A stretch of 64,000 bases of DNA from assembly GCA_016795465.1 (NCBI GenBank), contig JAEUHK010000106.1, positions 1-64,000 on the forward strand, written 5' to 3'. Of this stretch, positions 59,928 to 64,000 are shown piece by piece; position 1 is the stretch's first letter, and each line of letters begins with the position of its first letter. The DNA comes from Verrucomicrobiaceae bacterium (GTDB lineage Bacteria; Verrucomicrobiota; Verrucomicrobiia; Verrucomicrobiales; Verrucomicrobiaceae). Both the position numbers and the translations under genes were made by a program. Under the pieces are notes generated by a model that did no database searches, was not told the origin of the DNA, and saw nothing but the letters and a program-made list of their open reading frames with translations.

Positions 59928-61277
59928 TCAATGACCGTGCGTGTCGCACTTCTCCGGCTCGGGGTCGGTTTCTTCGACGACGGCGTTCGACTTGAGGAAC
60001 TCAAGAGCTTCCTGGAGGAGGAGGTCGGCGCGGACGTTGTCGATGAGGCCGTTCTTCTGGGCCTCGGCCATGAACTTCTTCGCGGGCTTGTTCTGACGCT
60101 CGGCGATCTGGGCGAGGGCCATGGCGACCTTCTGGCCGGGGACTTCGAGGGCTTCCTTCTTGGCGACCTGCTCGAGGATGAAGCTGACCTTCACGTTGTG
60201 GCGGGCCTGGTTGGTGGCGCTATCGAGGATGGCCTCCTGCTGACTGACCAGTTCCTCTTCAGGCACGCCTTGCTGCATGGCACGCATGGCGATCTCGTTG
60301 GTGCGGCGCTGGGCTTCGCGGTTCACGACTTCCTGCGGGAGGTCGAATTCGACCTTCTCAAAGATGTGCGCGATGACCTGATTGCCCTTGGCGGTGTCGC
60401 GGGCCTGCTCCTTGCGACGGCGGATGGCATCGCGGACCTCGTTGCGGAGGGTTTCGAGGGTCATTTCATCGCCACCGATCTTCTTGATGAATTCTTCAGT
60501 GAGCTCCGGCACGGCCTTGTTCTTCACGCCATGGCACTTCACGGCCAGCGTGATTGTTTTGCCACGCAGGGCCTCGTAACGGAAGTCCTCGGGGATGGTG
60601 AGGTTCAAGCTGCGCTCGCCGTCTTTTTCGATGCCGACGAGACCGGCGTAGAAGCCGGGGAGGAAATCTTCTTCCTCGGCGAGGAGGAACCAGTTTTCCT
60701 TCATCTCCTTCAGGTGCGCAGGAGCGTCCGGCATGGCCTCATCGAGGCTCTGGCCGTCGAGGCTGCCATTGGTGGAAAGCACGACGACATCGCCATTCGC
60801 GGCGGCGCGGGTCACGTCTTCGTAGGACGCCTGGTTTTCGCGGATGTGGAGGAGGTCGTGGTCGATGTCGGCGTCGGTGACTTCGATGCGGGGAAGCTTC
60901 ACGGGGATGCCTTTGTATTCCGGCAGCTCAAACTTCGGCGTGAGGCTCATCTCGATGCTGAAGGAGAAGCTGGAGTCCGTGTCGTGATACATCTTGTCCT
61001 TCACGGCGAGCACATTGAGCACTTCGAGGCCCTCACTCTTCACGGCCTGGCGGAGGCCGTCATTGATGAGCTGCTTTTCGAGCTCGTCCTTCACCTCGTT
61101 TTCATAGCGCTTGGCCACGATGCTCTTCGGCGTTTTGCCGGGGCGGTAGCCGGGGAGCTGCACCATGCGGGCAAAGTAGGCGACGATCTGGTCACGCTCC
61201 TTGGAGACTTGATCGGCAGGCACGCGGATGTGGGCGACGGCGCGGCAGTTGGGCTGGTGTTCGACGTTGATGTTCAT
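59928..61277 (-). CDS. tig: Trigger factor, ribosome-associated chaperone
   Basis: 449 residues. The ribosome-binding N-domain contains LPGYRPGKTPKSIV (near 42-55), the GFRxGKxP signature with Tyr for Phe. The PPIase-like middle and the helical C-terminal arms follow (DMTLETLRNEVRDAIRRR region and SFILEQVAKKEAL). The last residues EKCDTHGH form a small Cys/His tail. It binds nascent chains at the ribosome exit. The clpP/clpX genes often found next to tig are not in this window. Confidence 0.95.
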   Translation of the reverse strand: MNINVEHQPNCRAVAHIRVPADQVSKERDQIVAYFARMVQLPGYRPGKTPKSIVAKRYENEVKDELEKQLINDGLRQAVKSEGLEVLNVLAVKDKMYHDTDSSFSFSIEMSLTPKFELPEYKGIPVKLPRIEVTDADIDHDLLHIRENQASYEDVTRAAANGDVVVLSTNGSLDGQSLDEAMPDAPAHLKEMKENWFLLAEEEDFLPGFYAGLVGIEKDGERSLNLTIPEDFRYEALRGKTITLAVKCHGVKNKAVPELTEEFIKKIGGDEMTLETLRNEVRDAIRRRKEQARDTAKGNQVIAHIFEKVEFDLPQEVVNREAQRRTNEIAMRAMQQGVPEEELVSQQEAILDSATNQARHNVKVSFILEQVAKKEALEVPGQKVAMALAQIAERQNKPAKKFMAEAQKNGLIDNVRADLLLQEALEFLKSNAVVEETDPEPEKCDTHGH

Positions 61278-61497
61278 GGCGGGGAATTTCGAGGGCGGTC
61301 AGGTCCCGTCGCGGGGGCTGGCGGGGGGAGGCCGGGCCGGAGGGGCGGGCATGCTAGGACAACTTGCGGGTTTGACAACCACTGAAAAAGCCGGTTCTCC
61401 CGGCCATGGCGGCCCGGCAGGCGGACAAAAAACTTCAGGCTTCTTTGAATGCCGTGGGCGGTGGGGCGTCACACATGCCGCAACATCACTGCAAACC

Positions 61498-61926
61498 ATG
61501 AAAACATCTGCTTTTCGCCTCTTCACCGTCGCCAGCCTGCTCGTGACGCTCACCCTCACCTCCTGCGCCCCTTACGGTCCCGGCTACGGCTACGGTGACT
61601 GGGGCGGCTACGGTGCCCCTTCCCGTGCGGATGCCGCCGTCGGCGGAGCTCTCCTCGGTGCCGCCGCGGGTGGCATCATCGGCAATCAAAGTCGTCGCGG
61701 GCTCGAAGGCGCTGCCATCGGCGGCATCATCGGTGCCCTCGCTGGCGGTGCAATCCAGCAGAGCCGCGAACGTCGTGCCGCCCAAAGCTACGGCTATGGC
61801 CAGCCTTACGGCGGCTACCAAGGCGGTCACTGCCAGCCTTCGAACCCCGGTTACTACAACAATAGCGGCTACTACCCGAGCCCCAGCTACGGTTACCAGC
61901 AGCCCTACAGCCCTTACGGCTGGTAA
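61498..61926 (+). CDS. Glycine-zipper lipoprotein
   Basis: 142 residues from ATG 61498. The signal peptide ends in a lipobox (LTLTSCAP). GGALLGAAAGGIIGNQSRRGLEGAAIGGIIGALAGGAIQ is a double glycine zipper typical of outer-membrane SlyB/Rick_17kDa-like lipoproteins. The tail is Tyr/Gly/Pro/Ser-rich (YGYGQPYGGYQGG). Envelope stability role is likely by analogy. Confidence 0.85.
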   Translation: MKTSAFRLFTVASLLVTLTLTSCAPYGPGYGYGDWGGYGAPSRADAAVGGALLGAAAGGIIGNQSRRGLEGAAIGGIIGALAGGAIQQSRERRAAQSYGYGQPYGGYQGGHCQPSNPGYYNNSGYYPSPSYGYQQPYSPYGW

Positions 61927-61963
61927 GTGTTGAAGTCGGGCGCGAGGCACCCAAATTGCTCCC

Positions 61964-62419
61964 ATGAGCACGCAGCCGCCTCCCCTGCCCTTTGGCGATC
62001 CGTCGAATATTCAAAAGGAGCACGCTTCGGCCGTTGGCAAAGGCGTGCTCTTTGGTTGTGGTGGCTGCGCGGCGGCCGTGGCAGCGGTCATGCTCCTCGG
62101 AGCAGCCGTAGCCATGCTGGTGATGAGTTTCATGAAGGGCGCGGATGCCTGTCAGATGTCGCTCAAGGCGGCCCAGGAGTCGGAAGTGATGCGCGTGGAG
62201 CTGGGTGAGCCGATCACGATGGGCTGGGTGGTCTCGGGCAATATCAAGATCAACAACGGCGACGGCACTGCCGATGTGAACGTGCCAGTTTCCGGCCCGA
62301 AAGGCTCGGCGAGCATTCACACGGTGGGCACGAAGAAAGGCAGCGGCCCGTGGAAATTCACCAAGATGCAGGCGACGATCGAAGCAAGCGGCAAGCAGGT
62401 GGATTTGCTCAAGCCGTGA
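61964..62419 (+). CDS. Coa1/Tim21-like membrane protein
   Basis: 151 residues. One transmembrane helix (VLFGCGGCAAAVAAVMLLGAAVAMLVMSF) follows a Pro-rich N-terminus. The C-terminal part (LGEPITMGWVVSGNIKIN..DGTADVNVPVSGPKGSASIHTVGTKKGSGPWKFT) matches the bacterial Coa1 family, a small domain related to cytochrome oxidase assembly factor 1. Function in bacteria is unproven. Confidence 0.75.
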   Translation: MSTQPPPLPFGDPSNIQKEHASAVGKGVLFGCGGCAAAVAAVMLLGAAVAMLVMSFMKGADACQMSLKAAQESEVMRVELGEPITMGWVVSGNIKINNGDGTADVNVPVSGPKGSASIHTVGTKKGSGPWKFTKMQATIEASGKQVDLLKP

Positions 62420-62425
62420 CGAGGC

Positions 62426-64000
62426 TTACGAGCGCGTGATCGTTTCGTGGAGGTTCAGCAAGACGCGGGCGACGTGCGTCCACGCGGCGAGTTCGGGCTG
62501 GTTCAAAGTGGCGGGGACAGGTGCAGCGCCGGTTTTGAGGAGCGCTTCGGCGGCTGCGGGGTCTTTTTGATAGTCGGCGAGGTGTTTGGAGAAGAGAGAC
62601 GAAAGTGTCTTCATCTCGTTGGCAGTGGGTTGGCGCTGCAAAGCCTGTTGGAAGGCCCAGGTGATGCGTTTGGGGGCATCGCCATCGCTTTGGAGGATGC
62701 GGGCGGCGAAGGCGCGGGCGGCTTCGACATAGGTCGGGTCGTTGAGGAGGACGAGGGCTTGCTGCGGGATGTTGGAGCGGTTGCGCTCGGCGGTGCATTC
62801 TTCTCGGCTGGGGGCGTCAAAGGCGAGCATGGACGGATGCGTGAAGCTGCGCTGCCACCAGGTGTACATGCCGCGGCGATACAGACCTTCGCCGCTGTCG
62901 TTCTGCCATTCGCGAGTCGGGAAGTTGAGGTTCTCCCAGTATTTGGCGGGCTGGTATGGCTTCACACTTGGGCCGCCGATTTTCGGCACGAGCAGGCCGG
63001 AGATGGCGAGCGCGTTGTCGCGCACGAGCTCTGCATCGAGGCGGAAGGCGCTCTGGCGGGCGCACTCACGGTTGTAGGGATCGGCGGCGGTGAGTTCCTT
63101 TGTCGAGGTGCTGACCTGCTGATAGGTGTGACTGGTGACGATGAGGCGGATCATGTGCTGAAGGTCCCAACCGCTGTCCATGAATTCGCAGGCGAGCCAG
63201 TCAAGCAGCGCAGGATTCACCGGCGGCTCGCCTTGGGCACCGAGATCGTCGAGCACCTTACTCAAACCGGTGCCGAAGAACTGCTTCCAAAGGCGGTTCA
63301 TCACATTGCGAGCAGTGAGCGGGTTCTCTTTGGAAACGAGCCACTGGGCGAGATCCAGACGCGTGAGGTCGCGGCCTTCGATTTTGGGTTTCGGCAGGTA
63401 GCTGGGCAGGGAGGCCTTCACGACCTCGCCGCTTTCATCCATCCAGTTGCCACGCGGCAGGATGCGCACGGTGCGTTGCTTGGTATCGCTGACAGAGACG
63501 AGGCACTTCGGCAGCGGATCGTAGAAGGCTTTGCGGGCGGCTTCGGCCTTCGCGACGGCTTCACGCTCGGCTTTGTGAAGCGGGCTGATTTTCGCGAAGT
63601 AGGCGTCGATGAGCTGTTTTTGCTTCGGATTGGGATTTTTGGCCTTCAGGGCGGCGAGGACGTCTTTGGCTTCTTTGTCTTTGTGATCGGTTTTGGCGAG
63701 GAATTCGGCTTCCCAGGCTTTTTGAGCCTTGTTGAGTTCCGGCTGCACTTTGGCGAGTGCCTTTTTTGCCTCGGCGAGTTTGGCGTCGAGTTCGGCGAGC
63801 TTCTTTTCGTTCTCCGGCGTGGTCACGAGCATGCCGTCCTCGCGTCGGCCGAGGATGGGCTCCTTGATGTCGGCGAAGAAAGCGCCGAGCTGGTAGAAGT
63901 CGCGCATGGTGATTGGGTCGAACTTGTGGTCGTGGCACTGCGCACAGCCGGTGGTCTGGCCCATCCAGGCGTTGCCGACGGCGCGGACGCGGTCGGTGAG
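62426..64000 (-). CDS. DUF1549/DUF1553-type protein, partial (N-terminus outside window)
   Basis: The frame is open to the right edge; at least 524 codons are seen. RVRAVGNAWMGQTTGCAQCHDHKFDP is the end of DUF1549 with its heme-like CxxCH. A Lys/Ala-rich coiled segment of about 90 residues follows, then DUF1553 (LDLAQWLVSKENPLTARNVMNRLW, GWDLQHMIRLIVTSHTYQQ, REECTAERNRSNIPQQALVLLNDP). Secreted, probably heme-containing oxidoreductase of planctomycete/verrucomicrobial type, usually paired with a DUF1501 protein outside this window. Confidence 0.93.
   Translation of the reverse strand, partial: LTDRVRAVGNAWMGQTTGCAQCHDHKFDPITMRDFYQLGAFFADIKEPILGRREDGMLVTTPENEKKLAELDAKLAEAKKALAKVQPELNKAQKAWEAEFLAKTDHKDKEAKDVLAALKAKNPNPKQKQLIDAYFAKISPLHKAEREAVAKAEAARKAFYDPLPKCLVSVSDTKQRTVRILPRGNWMDESGEVVKASLPSYLPKPKIEGRDLTRLDLAQWLVSKENPLTARNVMNRLWKQFFGTGLSKVLDDLGAQGEPPVNPALLDWLACEFMDSGWDLQHMIRLIVTSHTYQQVSTSTKELTAADPYNRECARQSAFRLDAELVRDNALAISGLLVPKIGGPSVKPYQPAKYWENLNFPTREWQNDSGEGLYRRGMYTWWQRSFTHPSMLAFDAPSREECTAERNRSNIPQQALVLLNDPTYVEAARAFAARILQSDGDAPKRITWAFQQALQRQPTANEMKTLSSLFSKHLADYQKDPAAAEALLKTGAAPVPATLNQPELAAWTHVARVLLNLHETITRS

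Overview
The window looks like a chromosomal segment of a Verrucomicrobium of the Prosthecobacter/Verrucomicrobiaceae kind. The evidence is high G+C, two planctomycete/verrucomicrobial cytochrome-c and DUF1592/DUF1553-type proteins, a DUF5069 protein, a giant delta-60/Calx-beta/Ig secreted protein, a Tat-signal Gfo/Idh/MocA oxidoreductase and a split nuoJKLMN block. Genus is inference only. The window divides at a tRNA-Cys gene (about 22,900): to the left is an accessory defence island, to the right ordinary chromosome. Region 1 (1-22,880) is the defence island. After the tail of a DUF932 (plasmid-type) gene comes a type 1-like BREX operon in the order brxA, brxB, brxC, [NYN nuclease, TIR protein], pglX, [uracil-DNA-glycosylase-like protein], pglZ, brxL. 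The bracketed genes are not part of the canonical set. Directly after brxL sits a two-gene short prokaryotic Argonaute module: a DUF4365 nuclease-APAZ effector and a catalytically inactive short pAgo, matching the SPARDA (DREN-APAZ) type. Two small genes follow, one a secreted protein built of RDxxGRxxGT repeats. Then, on the minus strand, comes a reverse transcriptase of the UG/DRT type (best match DRT2, YCDD active site) with a structured, gene-free 428-bp leader that probably encodes its template ncRNA, and an HNH endonuclease gene. Region 2 (22,900-40,500) holds the tRNA-Cys, mtnP, a YgdI/YgdR-type lipoprotein, maf, a DUF2157/GDYXXLXY membrane pair, a Gfo/Idh/MocA oxidoreductase, DUF5069, a C39-like peptidase, a 41-bp tandem-repeat tract, a Gdx/SugE exporter and nuoJKLMN (respiratory complex I membrane arm) preceded by a perfect match to the Rex redox-repressor operator. 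A kelch protein with two paralogous cysteine-rich proteins, divergent from a sodium:solute symporter, completes it. REP-like inverted repeats sit between convergent genes. Region 3 (40,500-64,000) holds a 2,734-residue secreted repeat protein and a minus-strand catabolic-looking operon (amidohydrolase-aminotransferase fusion, second amidohydrolase, SDR). Then come a DUF1080-like protein, a glycosyltransferase, a nitroreductase, a DUF456 protein, a large cytochrome-c/DUF1592 protein and a left-handed-helix acyltransferase. A strong bidirectional terminator, trigger factor, a glycine-zipper lipoprotein, a Coa1-like protein and a DUF1553 protein running off the right edge close the window. The island stacks several anti-phage strategies: DNA modification/exclusion (BREX), NAD- or nucleic-acid-directed suicide effectors (TIR, SPARDA) and template-directed cDNA synthesis (DRT). 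Its position at the 3' end of a tRNA gene suggests acquisition by site-specific integration, although no integrase is visible inside the window.
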